From positions 1 to 20,875 of the forward strand of contig CAYWFU010000050.1 of the NCBI GenBank assembly GCA_964457585.1: a stretch of DNA of 20,875 nt, written 5' to 3'. Position numbers and translations under genes: made by a program. This document shows, piece after piece, positions 6,703 through 14,364 of this stretch. How positions within the stretch are numbered: the first letter of the stretch is position 1; the number at the start of each line of letters is the position of its first letter. This DNA comes from CAYWFU01 sp964457585. Lineage in GTDB: Bacteria; JACRDZ01. A model generated the notes under the pieces. The model did not search any database. It was not told the origin of the DNA and was given only the letters and a program-made list of their open reading frames with translations.

Positions 6703-7495
6703 TTTTTAGCTTTAAAGGAATTATATGGCTTTCATTTAATGCTTCAATTTTTTTTAATTTACATCTGAGTTTCAATACTGCACTATTATGAAGTTGTGAA
6801 ATTCTTGATTCAGTAATATGCATCACACAGCCAATTTCTTTCATTGTTAATTCTTCATAATAATATAAAGTAATAACCAATCTTTCTTTTTCAGAAAGTG
6901 CTTCAATAAGTTTCCCTAATATTTTTTTCTGCTCAAGAAGAATTATTTTAGTTTCAGGATCAGGATCTTCTATTTTTTTGACTATATCTAATAAATTGAA
7001 TTTATTATAATCTTTATTATTAAATCCTGTGAAATCAAGTGAAAGGATAGAAGCTGCATTTATTTCCGAAAGCATATTATAATATTTTTCTAATGAGGTA
7101 TTAAGTTGTCCAGCTATTTGTTCATCTGAAGGATTATTATTATTCTTTCGTTCAAGTTCTTCAAGAGCTTTCTCTATATTATTAGCCTTTTGTCTTACAG
7201 AACGTGTTGCCCAGTCGAGAGTTCTTAGCTCCTCAAGAATTGATCCTTTAATACAAATTGTTGCAAAAGTAGTAAATTTAGCTCCTCTGCTATCATCATA
7301 ATTATCAACTGCGCGAAGAAAACCAATTATTCCTGCTTGAATCAATGTACCCAGTTCAATATGTTTAGGAAATATCCTGCTAAGCCTTAAAACAATAGAC
7401 TTAATCAGCGGATAATATTTAATAATTAATTCTTCCTTGCCTTTATTATCCAGTTTAATAGAATATTTTTCCTGCATAAGAGCGTCTATCGTCAT
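6086..7495 (-). CDS. fliA: Sigma-28 (FliA/WhiG-type) factor in frame with a lipoprotein-like C-terminus
   Basis: Residues 1-252 are a full FliA/WhiG sigma factor. Region 2 is at ~24-95 (LIQAGIIGFLRAVDNYDDSR, then GAKFTTFATICIKGSILEEL), region 3 at ~97-150 (DWATRSVRQK) and region 4 with its helix-turn-helix at ~195-247 (ALSEKERLVITLYYYEELTM). It would direct polymerase to late flagellar promoters. Such factors usually end at ~240-260 aa, but here the frame stays open to 469. Residues 270-286 form a hydrophobic segment ending LLGC (C287), a lipoprotein signal, followed by ~180 residues of unknown type. As written this is one chain. An 8-A run at codons 248-250 and a 5-A run near the signal peptide allow a two-gene reading. 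The sigma call is firm; the fusion is uncertain. Confidence 0.85.
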   Translation of the reverse strand: MTIDALMQEKYSIKLDNKGKEELIIKYYPLIKSIVLRLSRIFPKHIELGTLIQAGIIGFLRAVDNYDDSRGAKFTTFATICIKGSILEELRTLDWATRSVRQKANNIEKALEELERKNNNNPSDEQIAGQLNTSLEKYYNMLSEINAASILSLDFTGFNNKDYNKFNLLDIVKKIEDPDPETKIILLEQKKILGKLIEALSEKERLVITLYYYEELTMKEIGCVMHITESRISQLHNSAVLKLRCKLKKIEALNESHIIPLKLKNEPHERKISWLIYGILVLQLLGCTSTKEVKVDTTPRNWSVIIFPSNYIIQNSDISTKVAQMLSEELNQKWGNVINFSYSNKMLQLNKKNGQHLQNTINDLYLSNSFTDADKINAIIPSGVKAIIVVDIFSYSYFWNDYKKMIKIGIKLKIFNAEDFSPVWENAVLNNYKEDDGGIEQATRQSIEKIIDSMDYQNISMLVKQINMR

Positions 7496-7508
7496 AAGAT
7501 GTCTCCTT

Positions 7509-7718
7509 CTATTTATTTTTTATATTATTATCTTTCTCTTTTTTATTCTGAGTTTGTTTTATTGACAATATACATATTTTTCCAGCAATAAATAGAATAA
7601 TAAGGGAAACAATTACTTTTAATAAAATATATTCCACGCTGTTTCCAGATAAATAACTGACAATACTTATTAATCCCATACCCAAAACAAAATAAAGTTT
7701 ATAAATTAATTGTGTCAT
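7509..7718 (-). CDS. Small two-helix membrane protein, unknown function
   Basis: A 69-aa protein with two predicted membrane helices, ~6-24 (YKLYFVLGMGLISIVSYL) and ~30-52 (ILLKVIVSLIILFIAGKICI), and a Lys/Asn-rich cytosolic tail. The family is not recognised. Its ATG overlaps the stop of the PilZ gene in an ATGA arrangement (7715-7718), a strong sign of translational coupling, and the sigma-28 gene starts 13 bases downstream. It therefore belongs to the flagellar operon. It occupies part of the space where flhF/flhG often lie, but resembles neither. Confidence 0.72.
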   Translation of the reverse strand: MTQLIYKLYFVLGMGLISIVSYLSGNSVEYILLKVIVSLIILFIAGKICILSIKQTQNKKEKDNNIKNK

Positions 7719-8377
7719 AAATTAATTTTTTTTTCCCCTTCTCGTTCTATATCAAAAATATATTTTAATATTTCATTTCTTATTTTTTCTTCTATAATTA
7801 CAAAATTTACTGCAACACCATATTTAGTTTCTCCTTTAGATAAATCAATGGTTCTTATTACTCTGCAAAGAATCATTGCTGGAGCGGGTAAAGATGGCAG
7901 ATGCATTTCTATCTGTAATATTATTCCCGAAGGAAAAGGTAAAGTTGAACTAAAAAGCATCCCACCGCCACTGATATTTCGTGTAATTGTTTTTATCCCA
8001 TTTGGAACACCTAAATATTCCGATGCATTTTTATTATTAACTTTTACAAAAATAGGTATTGATGTTTTGCATCTAAAATATTTTCTTCGTTCTCTAATAT
8101 CTATTTGTATTGGTTTAGAAATAACAAGCATAGGAAAAGGGTCTGTTTTCCTATCTATTACTGTTGCCTGAAAAAAATATGATTTATTCATATCAGTAAA
8201 GTATATATCTAAAACAGTGCCAACACGTATAGGGACAATATGCTGCTTGCTTAATGGTACAGAAATATAAAATGCTTTATCATCGAAATCTTCCAGCGTA
8301 CTTAAATATCTGCCTGGATATTCTGGTGATTTTGGTTCGATAACCAATTGGGTATTTATCTTAATTTCTGGCAGCAT
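7715..8377 (-). CDS. YcgR-like PilZ domain c-di-GMP receptor
   Basis: A 220-aa cytosolic protein with two domains. Residues ~5-90 resemble the YcgR N-terminal beta domain (NTQLVIEPKSPEYPGRYLST, VGTVLDIYFTD). Residues ~93-205 form a PilZ domain with the c-di-GMP motifs R98-KYF-R102 (in RERRKYFR) and N134-I-S136-GG-G139. Both motifs are intact, so ligand binding is likely. YcgR proteins act as a c-di-GMP-dependent brake on the flagellar motor. The frame opens seven codons earlier at 8398, but AGAGGGA (8384-8390) sits seven bases before the ATG at 8377, so the shorter form is preferred. It follows flhA and overlaps the 69-aa membrane gene. Confidence 0.88.
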   Translation of the reverse strand: MLPEIKINTQLVIEPKSPEYPGRYLSTLEDFDDKAFYISVPLSKQHIVPIRVGTVLDIYFTDMNKSYFFQATVIDRKTDPFPMLVISKPIQIDIRERRKYFRCKTSIPIFVKVNNKNASEYLGVPNGIKTITRNISGGGMLFSSTLPFPSGIILQIEMHLPSLPAPAMILCRVIRTIDLSKGETKYGVAVNFVIIEEKIRNEILKYIFDIEREGEKKINL

Positions 8378-8383
8378 ACATTT

Positions 8384-8390
8384 TCCCTCT
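8384..8390 (-). promoter_or_regulatory. PilZ gene Shine-Dalgarno, decides the start
   Basis: Minus-strand AGAGGGA at ideal spacing from the ATG at 8377. An alternative ATG at 8398 would place this site inside the coding region. Confidence 0.7.
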
Positions 8391-8399
8391 TTTTTCAAA

Positions 8400-10493
8400 T
8401 TATTTCATTTCAATTGTTCCAAGTGAAAATACTTTTACATCCGGAGTAACTTCACTATAAGATAAAATTGTCAGATTACTAATAAATCTCTCAATCAATG
8501 TTCTTAAATGATATCTTATTTGAGGAGAACATAAAATTATTCTTACTCCATCTTCAGAATAATATCTTTTTATTCCCTCTTGAATAGATGTGATAACTTG
8601 CTGTGCTTTTATTGGATCCATTGCAAGATAACTCATGTTGTCTTTATCGACTAAGGAATCCATAATGGAACTTTCTATCTCATTAGACAAATTAACAACT
8701 GTTAATATTCCATCTTTATCTAAATATGGTTTGCATAAATTCCGTCCAAGTGATTGACGAACATATTCTGTTATTAATCTAAGATCTTTAATCCTTGGTA
8801 AAAAATCTCCAATTGTTTCCATTATTGTAACCATATCACGGATTGAAACCTGCTCTTTAAGGAGATTGCTTAATACTTTTTGAAGAACACCAACTGTAAA
8901 AACATTTGGAAGAAGATCACTGACTAAAGCAGGATGTGTTTTTTTAAGATTATCAAGGAGATTCTGAACATCCTGTCTTGTTAGAAGTTCATGCGCACAG
9001 GATTTAATAACTTCACTTAAATGCGTAATTACAACTGTCGCAGGATCTACTACTGTATAGCCCATAATCTGCGCTTTTTCTTTCTGATTTAAATTAATCC
9101 ATACTGCTTTTAAGCCAAATGATGGTTCCTGTGTTTCTTCACCTTCTATTTTTTTATCATCAAATCCATGTTTTATTGCAAGCAGTTTTGCGGGGAAAAC
9201 ATCATAACGCGAAATTTCTGCTCCTTTTATTTTTATAACATAAGTATTTGATGATAATTGTATATTGTCTCTTATTCTTATTGGAGATATAACAAATCCC
9301 ATTTCCTGAGCAACACGTTTCCTTATATTACGTATTCTTTTTAAAAGCTCACCCCCTTGTTTTTCATCAACAAGAGAAATAATATTGTATCCAACTTCAA
9401 TTTCTATAGGATCGATAGTAAGATAAACTTCAACTTTTTCTGGTTCTACAGGAATAGCTGCAGCTTTATTTTTTGCAGATATATTTTTTTCTTCTTCAAC
9501 TTTCTTTTCTTTAAGAGCTGTTCTTGATGCTAAATATCCGCTGCCTGCTGCGAGTATAAAAAATGGTAATTTTGGCAATCCTGGAATCATAGATAAAATT
9601 ACAAGCATTATCGATGAAACTGCAAGAGCTCTTGGTTTTAAAGCAATTTGTGAAATCATATCGTTTGCAAAGTTAGTATCAGAAGCTGCACGAGTTACAA
9701 GAAAACCTGCTGCAGTTGAAATTATTAAAGCTGGCACCTGTGTGACTAATCCTCCCCCAACAGTAAGTAAACTATATGTTTGCAGAGCTTTCATAACTTC
9801 CATGTTATGTTCTGCCACTCCAATAAGAACTCCACCCAATATATTTATTAAAATAATGATTATATTGGCAATAGCATCTCCTCGTACAAATTTGCTTGAT
9901 CCATCCATTGCTCCATAAAAATCCGCTTCACGTGAAATTTCTAAACGCCGTTCTCTTGCGCGTACCTCATCAATTAAGCCTGCATTTAAATCAGCATCAA
10001 TACTCATCTGTTTCCCAGGCATTGCATCCAGAGTAAACCTGGCAGATACTTCAGCTATACGTCCAGCACCTTTTGTAATAACAATAAACTGAATAATTAC
10101 AAGAATAATAAATATTGTAAAACCTACAATATAATTTCCACCTATTACAAATTGTCCAAAGGATGATATTACCTGTCCTGCTGCAGTAATTCCTTCATGC
10201 CCATAAAGCAGCATAAGTCTGGTTGCAGCTAAATTCAAAGAAAGTCTAAATAATGTTATAACAAGAAGCACTGATGGAAACACTGAAAAATCAAGCGGCT
10301 TTTTTGTATGCATTGATACAAGCAAAATAACAAGTGAAAATGTAAAATTAAAACTTAATAATAAATCTAATGCAATCCCCGGTATAGGAATAATCATTAT
10401 TGCAAGAATTGCAACAATAGCAGCTGATACAATTAGATCCATTGGATTATTAATCTTCTTAAACATTGATGATTCTTTTATTGTATTTTCCAT
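8400..10493 (-). CDS. flhA: FlhA, flagellar export gate protein
   Basis: The largest export-gate subunit: membrane helices in residues ~18-320 and a cytosolic C-terminal domain (~340-697) that docks chaperone-substrate complexes. The FHIPEP family signature GAGRIAEVSARFTLDAMPGK lies at ~142-161, and the RGDAIA motif has its Asp at ~206, matching by motif Asp208 of Salmonella FlhA. The 697-aa length is normal. The frame opens at a TTG (10505), but GGAGG (10499-10503) lies five bases before the ATG at 10493, so that start is chosen. It follows flhB across a 24-bp palindrome and precedes the PilZ gene. The family call is essentially certain. Confidence 0.97.
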   Translation of the reverse strand: MENTIKESSMFKKINNPMDLIVSAAIVAILAIMIIPIPGIALDLLLSFNFTFSLVILLVSMHTKKPLDFSVFPSVLLVITLFRLSLNLAATRLMLLYGHEGITAAGQVISSFGQFVIGGNYIVGFTIFIILVIIQFIVITKGAGRIAEVSARFTLDAMPGKQMSIDADLNAGLIDEVRARERRLEISREADFYGAMDGSSKFVRGDAIANIIIILINILGGVLIGVAEHNMEVMKALQTYSLLTVGGGLVTQVPALIISTAAGFLVTRAASDTNFANDMISQIALKPRALAVSSIMLVILSMIPGLPKLPFFILAAGSGYLASRTALKEKKVEEEKNISAKNKAAAIPVEPEKVEVYLTIDPIEIEVGYNIISLVDEKQGGELLKRIRNIRKRVAQEMGFVISPIRIRDNIQLSSNTYVIKIKGAEISRYDVFPAKLLAIKHGFDDKKIEGEETQEPSFGLKAVWINLNQKEKAQIMGYTVVDPATVVITHLSEVIKSCAHELLTRQDVQNLLDNLKKTHPALVSDLLPNVFTVGVLQKVLSNLLKEQVSIRDMVTIMETIGDFLPRIKDLRLITEYVRQSLGRNLCKPYLDKDGILTVVNLSNEIESSIMDSLVDKDNMSYLAMDPIKAQQVITSIQEGIKRYYSEDGVRIILCSPQIRYHLRTLIERFISNLTILSYSEVTPDVKVFSLGTIEMK

Positions 10494-10498
10494 CCTTG

Positions 10499-10503
10499 CC
10501 TCC
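10499..10503 (-). promoter_or_regulatory. flhA Shine-Dalgarno, decides the start
   Basis: Minus-strand GGAGG five bases upstream of the ATG at 10493. It overlaps the TTG at 10505, which is therefore an unlikely start. Confidence 0.75.
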
Positions 10504-10512
10504 AAATTACGC

Positions 10513-10536
10513 AGAGACGCAAAATTTTGCGTCTCT
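10513..10536. repeat. 24-bp perfect palindrome between flhB and flhA
   Basis: The arms AGAGACGCAAAA (10513-10524) and TTTTGCGTCTCT (10525-10536) are exact reverse complements with no spacer. It overlaps the last two bases of the flhB TAG and fills most of the flhB-flhA gap. It lacks the T-tract expected of an intrinsic terminator, and flhA must be read through it, so a dispersed repeat or an mRNA-stability hairpin is more likely. Confidence 0.85.
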
Positions 10537-11602
10537 ACATCACTCTTCTTCCCTGTGCTTTATATACATAAGCAAGAAGTTCTGCAACTGCACGATAAAG
10601 TTGTACCGGGATTTCTTTACCTATATTGCATAATTTATATAAGCTTCTTGCGAGAGGTTTATTTTCTACAACAGGGACATTATTCTTCCTTGCTATTTCT
10701 TTAATACGTTCAGCAACCAGCCTGGCTCCTTTAGCTATAACTTTTGGCGCACCCATTGATTCACTATCATATTTTAAAGCAACTGCTAAATGAGTTGGAT
10801 TAGTAATTACAACATCCGCTTTAGGGACATCTGTCATCATTCTATGCATTGTCATCTGTCGCTGTATACTCTTAATTCTTGATTTAACAAGAGGATTACC
10901 TTCTGTATCTTTCAATTCATCTTTTACTTCCTGCCTGGTCATCTTAATATTTTTTTCAAAACTCCATCGCTCATACCCATAATCAGCCAGAGCTAATAAA
11001 AGTAAGGAAAAAGATATTTTTAATCCTATATTTAATATTAAACTGCATATTGTTGATATTATCTGATTAACTTCCATATCACTTAAGTGCATTACAACAT
11101 CCAATTCTTTTTTTGTTAAAATATATGCTATATACCCAATAATAAATATTTTAATAAATGATTTTAATAATATAATTAATGATTTCCATGAAAATATTCT
11201 TTTAAAACCCTTCAAAGGATCAATCCTTTCAAACTTGGGGAATATCGATTTTAAGCTTATTGCATTCCCAACTTGAATATAATTAGATAAGAAACCTGTT
11301 GCCATAAGACCTCCCATGACAGGTAAAACCATTTTTGCAAAATACCAGGAAATTGCAATAAATCTATTATGTATTTCATCAGGAGATAAATCATTTTTTG
11401 GAAAGGATGAAAAAGAAATTTTAAATAGAGCATTTAAATTCATAAAAATATAATTTCCGAATAATGTAAGCAGAGCAATACCCATAAGTAACGAAATAAC
11501 AGAATTTAAATCTGTACTTTTTGTTACCTGCCCTTCTTCTTTTACTTGAGTTCTTTTTTTATATGTTGCAGGCTCTGTCCGTTCCTGCTCTTCTTCTGCC
11601 AT
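10535..11602 (-). CDS. flhB: FlhB, flagellar export switch protein
   Basis: Export-gate protein that switches substrate class from hook to filament after self-cleavage. Of 355 aa, about four membrane helices occupy ~33-210. The cytosolic domain carries the autocleavage motif NPTH at 268-271, almost the same position as in enteric FlhB (N269-P270). The N-terminus (AEEEQERTEPATYKKR, then EGQVTKSTDLNS) and the C-terminal NKPLARSLYKLCNIGKEIP segment are classic. Minus-strand AAAGGA precedes the ATG. It lies between fliR (gap 11603-11647, nothing seen) and flhA, the standard order. It works with FliK, encoded at the right edge, to end hook growth. Confidence 0.97.
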   Translation of the reverse strand: MAEEEQERTEPATYKKRTQVKEEGQVTKSTDLNSVISLLMGIALLTLFGNYIFMNLNALFKISFSSFPKNDLSPDEIHNRFIAISWYFAKMVLPVMGGLMATGFLSNYIQVGNAISLKSIFPKFERIDPLKGFKRIFSWKSLIILLKSFIKIFIIGYIAYILTKKELDVVMHLSDMEVNQIISTICSLILNIGLKISFSLLLLALADYGYERWSFEKNIKMTRQEVKDELKDTEGNPLVKSRIKSIQRQMTMHRMMTDVPKADVVITNPTHLAVALKYDSESMGAPKVIAKGARLVAERIKEIARKNNVPVVENKPLARSLYKLCNIGKEIPVQLYRAVAELLAYVYKAQGRRVM

Positions 11603-11647
11603 TATTTATATCCTTTCTGATATTAAAAATAAGAAAATTTTGCCTAC

Positions 11648-12430
11648 TTACACGGCAAATAAATGTATTAACTTTGTTATATCCAAAGGTAAAACTGAAA
11701 ACATTTTATTAAGTAAAAGTGCAATAAATTTAAGTGATAATGCCAATATCAATAATCCACCTGCAATTTTAAATGGAAATGACAGTATGAATATTTCAAT
11801 CTGCGGGACAATGCGAGATAGTATACCTAATGCAGCATCTAATATAAGCACTGTTCCCATTATTGGAGCTGCAATTTTTATACCACTTATAAATAAAGTA
11901 TTAAATGATGTTAAAACTATCATTAATATCTTTGGGGACGCATGTATATTTCCAATTGGTATCGTATGAAAACTCATACTTAAAGCTTCAAAAAACCAAT
12001 TAAGTCCATTGATACTTAAAAATATCATAATTGCAAAAATATTTAATAAATTCGTTAAAATTGAAGAGTGAGAATTATCGATCGGATCAAGTATATTCGC
12101 CAAACCCAGACCTGTCTGTACTCCAAGCAATTGCCCTCCTATGGCAACAGCAGTAAACACAAGTTGAGAAATATAACCAATAATAAATCCAATAATTATT
12201 TCAGCTGCAATAGCGATTGTCAGTTGTAAAATTGAAAAAATATATACTGTATTCTGATTTATTCTAAAGGTGAAAAACATTACAGCGCAAGCAAATGAGA
12301 ATAGAATTTTCAAAAAAACAGGAATATTTTTCATGTTTAATATAGGTGCCATAAAAATTATTCCTGCTACTCTGAAAAAAATAAGAACAAATATTTGAAA
12401 ATTATTATAGGAAATAGATGAGAGGTCCAT
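11648..12430 (-). CDS. fliR: FliR, flagellar export gate protein
   Basis: Membrane component of the FliP5-FliQ4-FliR1 export gate. The 260-aa length is normal, and the protein is hydrophobic throughout, with about six membrane segments. Family features include VAGIIFMAPILNMKNIPVFLK near the N-terminus, the GQLLGVQTGLGLANILDP loop in the middle and APIMGTVLILDAALGILSRI toward the C-terminus. GAAGGA precedes the ATG. It sits ten bases after fliQ and before flhB. Confidence 0.95.
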   Translation of the reverse strand: MDLSSISYNNFQIFVLIFFRVAGIIFMAPILNMKNIPVFLKILFSFACAVMFFTFRINQNTVYIFSILQLTIAIAAEIIIGFIIGYISQLVFTAVAIGGQLLGVQTGLGLANILDPIDNSHSSILTNLLNIFAIMIFLSINGLNWFFEALSMSFHTIPIGNIHASPKILMIVLTSFNTLFISGIKIAAPIMGTVLILDAALGILSRIVPQIEIFILSFPFKIAGGLLILALSLKFIALLLNKMFSVLPLDITKLIHLFAV

Positions 12431-12440
12431 GCTGAATCCT

Positions 12441-12710
12441 TCATTTTATATAACTGCTTAAATTAGCAAAAACTGTAATAGTGAATTTAAGCATTTTTTG
12501 TGCCATCCATGGCAAAGTTATTATTAAAACAATAAAAGTCACAGCCATTTTTGGGACAAAAGTTAGCGTGGATTCATGAATTTGAGTTATTGCTTGCAGG
12601 AGACTGACAATTAATCCTGTGATTAGACTTATCAGCAAAACAGGAGCAGATAAAATCAATATTAAAAATACAGCTTCACGCAAAAATGTAACAATAAAAT
12701 CGGGGGTCAT
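12441..12710 (-). CDS. fliQ: FliQ, flagellar export gate protein
   Basis: An 89-aa protein with two membrane helices, ~13-37 and ~53-78, joined by the conserved loop SLLQAITQIHESTLTFVPK, which is diagnostic of FliQ. Length is exactly typical. Four copies join FliP and FliR in the export gate. Minus-strand GGAG precedes the ATG, and the gene starts 17 bases after fliP, so the genes are cotranscribed. Confidence 0.97.
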   Translation of the reverse strand: MTPDFIVTFLREAVFLILILSAPVLLISLITGLIVSLLQAITQIHESTLTFVPKMAVTFIVLIITLPWMAQKMLKFTITVFANLSSYIK

Positions 12711-12727
12711 AGAATCTCCAGTTTAGA

Positions 12728-13489
12728 TTACTTAAATCCATTAACAATTGATTGCGTTATCAAATTCCACCCATCAGCCATAACAAAAAGCAAAAGTTTA
12801 AAAGGCAGAGAAATCATTATTGGAGGAAGCATAACCATTCCCATTGACATTAAAATACATGAAACCACCATATCAATTACTAAAAAAGGAATATATAACA
12901 TAAATCCTATCTGAAACGATGTTTTAAGTTCACTTATTATAAATGCCGGAATTAAAACTATAGTGTTTATATCAGAATAATTCTTTGGTCTTGGAGAATG
13001 TGAAAGTTTTATCATTAGAGCTATGTCTTTTTCTCGTGTCTGTTTAAGCATAAAATGTTTTAAAGGTATTAAAGCTTTATCAAATGCTTCTTTTTGATCA
13101 ATTTTTTTATTTATATATGGTTCAAGCGCATCATTATTTATTTGTTCTGTTATTGGTGCCATAATAAAAAAGGTAAGTATAAGAGAAAGACCTATTAATA
13201 TTTGATTAGGAGGAACTTGAGGCATTCCAAGTGCTTGACGTAAAAAAGATAGAACTACTACAATTCTTGTAAATGGTGTAACTAAAATTAAAATTGCAGG
13301 TGCGAGACTTAATATTGTTAATAAGAAAAGTATTTGCATCACTAAAGTCATATCTTTGGGATTATCAGAAGAAGATATCCCCAAATCAATTTTTGGGAAA
13401 GGAATTGTGCTGGCAGCTTGTGCATGCACAGCAATGCAAAGCAGCCCAAAAAGAGTTACTATAAGACATAATACTAATTTTTTTTTCAT
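12728..13489 (-). CDS. fliP: FliP, flagellar export gate protein
   Basis: Core subunit of the export gate. It begins with a signal peptide (KKLVLCLIVTLFGLLCIAV, cleavage likely near AQA-A at ~25), as in other FliP proteins. The family signatures are intact: TPFTRIVVVLSFLRQALG near 70-90, then VPPNQILIGLSLILTFFIM, and in the C-terminal half FMLYIPFLVIDMVVSCILMS followed by MVMLPPIMISLPFKLLLFV. At 253 aa it has the usual length. GGGAG lies upstream of the ATG, near the fliO stop, 14 bases away. Confidence 0.97.
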   Translation of the reverse strand: MKKKLVLCLIVTLFGLLCIAVHAQAASTIPFPKIDLGISSSDNPKDMTLVMQILFLLTILSLAPAILILVTPFTRIVVVLSFLRQALGMPQVPPNQILIGLSLILTFFIMAPITEQINNDALEPYINKKIDQKEAFDKALIPLKHFMLKQTREKDIALMIKLSHSPRPKNYSDINTIVLIPAFIISELKTSFQIGFMLYIPFLVIDMVVSCILMSMGMVMLPPIMISLPFKLLLFVMADGWNLITQSIVNGFK

Positions 13490-13503
13490 AATAATTCTCC
13501 CGA

Positions 13504-13881
13504 TTAAACTGGACTGCTTTCGGCAGCAACACTTTTAGTTGAAGATAATAAAGATATATTACTTTCAGTAACCCCAATAAGTATCTGCTCCCCATTAAAT
13601 TCAACCACACATAGATATTTTTTATAACCAAGATTGGTCTTTGATAATATTCTAATTGACGATATCACATTTTCCTTTTTGAAAAAATCCTTACCCCAAT
13701 ATTTCTTAATTATTCCATGTATTAAAAATATGATTGCAAGAATAATACATAGTGAAATAATTAAATTTATCAATGTTCCATAATGGCTGAACTCCTGCGG
13801 AGCATAATCGGTTATTTGAACAATTTTATCTGTTGAATCCATATATTTTATTAAATTATGACTTATTTGTGTTGTATCCAT
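13504..13881 (-). CDS. fliO: FliO, export gate assembly protein
   Basis: A 125-aa protein with one membrane helix (~37-58, LINLIISLCIILAIIFLIHG) and a small C-terminal cytosolic domain with the FliO pattern SSIRILSKTNLGYKKYLCVV followed by GEQILIGVTESNISLL. FliO helps assemble the FliP ring. Its 5' side is unusual: the Shine-Dalgarno (GAAGGA) is made from the last unit of a heptamer tandem repeat that fills the whole fliN-fliO gap. Position between fliN and fliP confirms the call even though FliO is a weakly conserved family. Confidence 0.92.
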   Translation of the reverse strand: MDTTQISHNLIKYMDSTDKIVQITDYAPQEFSHYGTLINLIISLCIILAIIFLIHGIIKKYWGKDFFKKENVISSIRILSKTNLGYKKYLCVVEFNGEQILIGVTESNISLLSSTKSVAAESSPV

Positions 13882-13887
13882 AATAAT

Positions 13888-13957
13888 CCTTCAACCTTCA
13901 GCCTTCTGCCTTCAGCCTTTAGCCTTTAGCCTTCTGCCTTTAGCCTTCAGCCTTTAG
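13888..13957 (-). repeat. Heptamer tandem repeat, ten copies, upstream of fliO
   Basis: Ten uninterrupted 7-bp units of plus-strand form CCTT(C/T)(A/T)(A/G), mostly CCTTCAG, CCTTTAG and CCTTCTG, run from 13888 to 13957 with a partial unit after. They fill almost all of the gap between fliN and fliO. On the coding strand each unit reads CTRAAGG or similar, so each carries AAGG, and the unit nearest fliO serves as its Shine-Dalgarno. Copy number could vary by slippage; that is inference. Confidence 0.92.
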
Positions 13958-13968
13958 CCTATTTTCAA

Positions 13969-14364
13969 CTATTTCTTAATTTTTTGTTCAATAGTTTTTG
14001 CTTTTTCAACTGTTGTAACTGTTTCAGTGATACGTACACCAAAATTTTCGTCAATTACTACTACTTCACCCTTTGCAATAGGTTTATGATTTACTAAAAT
14101 ATCCAGAGGTTCACCAGCAAATTTATTTAATTCAATAATAGATCCTGATGTAAGATATAAAATATCTTTAATAGACATTTTCGCACGACCTAATTCAACT
14201 GAAATAGGCAGGGTAATATCCATAAGTAATTCGATATTAGGGTCATCTCCCCTTTTATTTTCAATATAATCACTTTGAGCTTCATTCTGATTTTTTTTCA
14301 AATTGGGATTTGGCTCCTGAGATGCAGTATTCTTATTATTTGCAATATTCTCATTGTTTTCCAT
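13969..14364 (-). CDS. fliN: FliN, flagellar motor switch protein
   Basis: C-ring component that with FliM and FliG sets rotation direction. The N-terminal ~42 residues are Asn/Glu/Lys-rich and probably disordered. Residues ~45-115 form the SpoA/FliN domain with the conserved run ITLPISVELGRAKMSIKDIL, GSIIELNKFAGEPLDILVN, and GEVVVIDENFGVRITE. The 131-aa length is normal. The ATG overlaps the fliM stop by one base (TAATG), which indicates translational coupling and matched amounts of the two ring proteins. Confidence 0.96.
   Translation of the reverse strand: MENNENIANNKNTASQEPNPNLKKNQNEAQSDYIENKRGDDPNIELLMDITLPISVELGRAKMSIKDILYLTSGSIIELNKFAGEPLDILVNHKPIAKGEVVVIDENFGVRITETVTTVEKAKTIEQKIKK

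Noticed and set aside
7710..8171. Plus-strand 153-codon open frame opposite the PilZ gene
   Set aside because: It is antisense to a clear PilZ protein, with no Shine-Dalgarno and no recognisable domain; open by chance in AT-rich sequence.
10513..10536. Intrinsic terminator between flhB and flhA
   Set aside because: No T-tract follows the arms on the transcribed strand, and flhA directly downstream must be expressed.
11640..11969. Plus-strand 109-codon frame opposite fliR
   Set aside because: Antisense shadow of the fliR membrane helices; no start signal.
13386..13631. Minus-strand 81-codon frame overlapping fliO and fliP
   Set aside because: It lies wholly in another frame of two well-supported genes with no independent signal.
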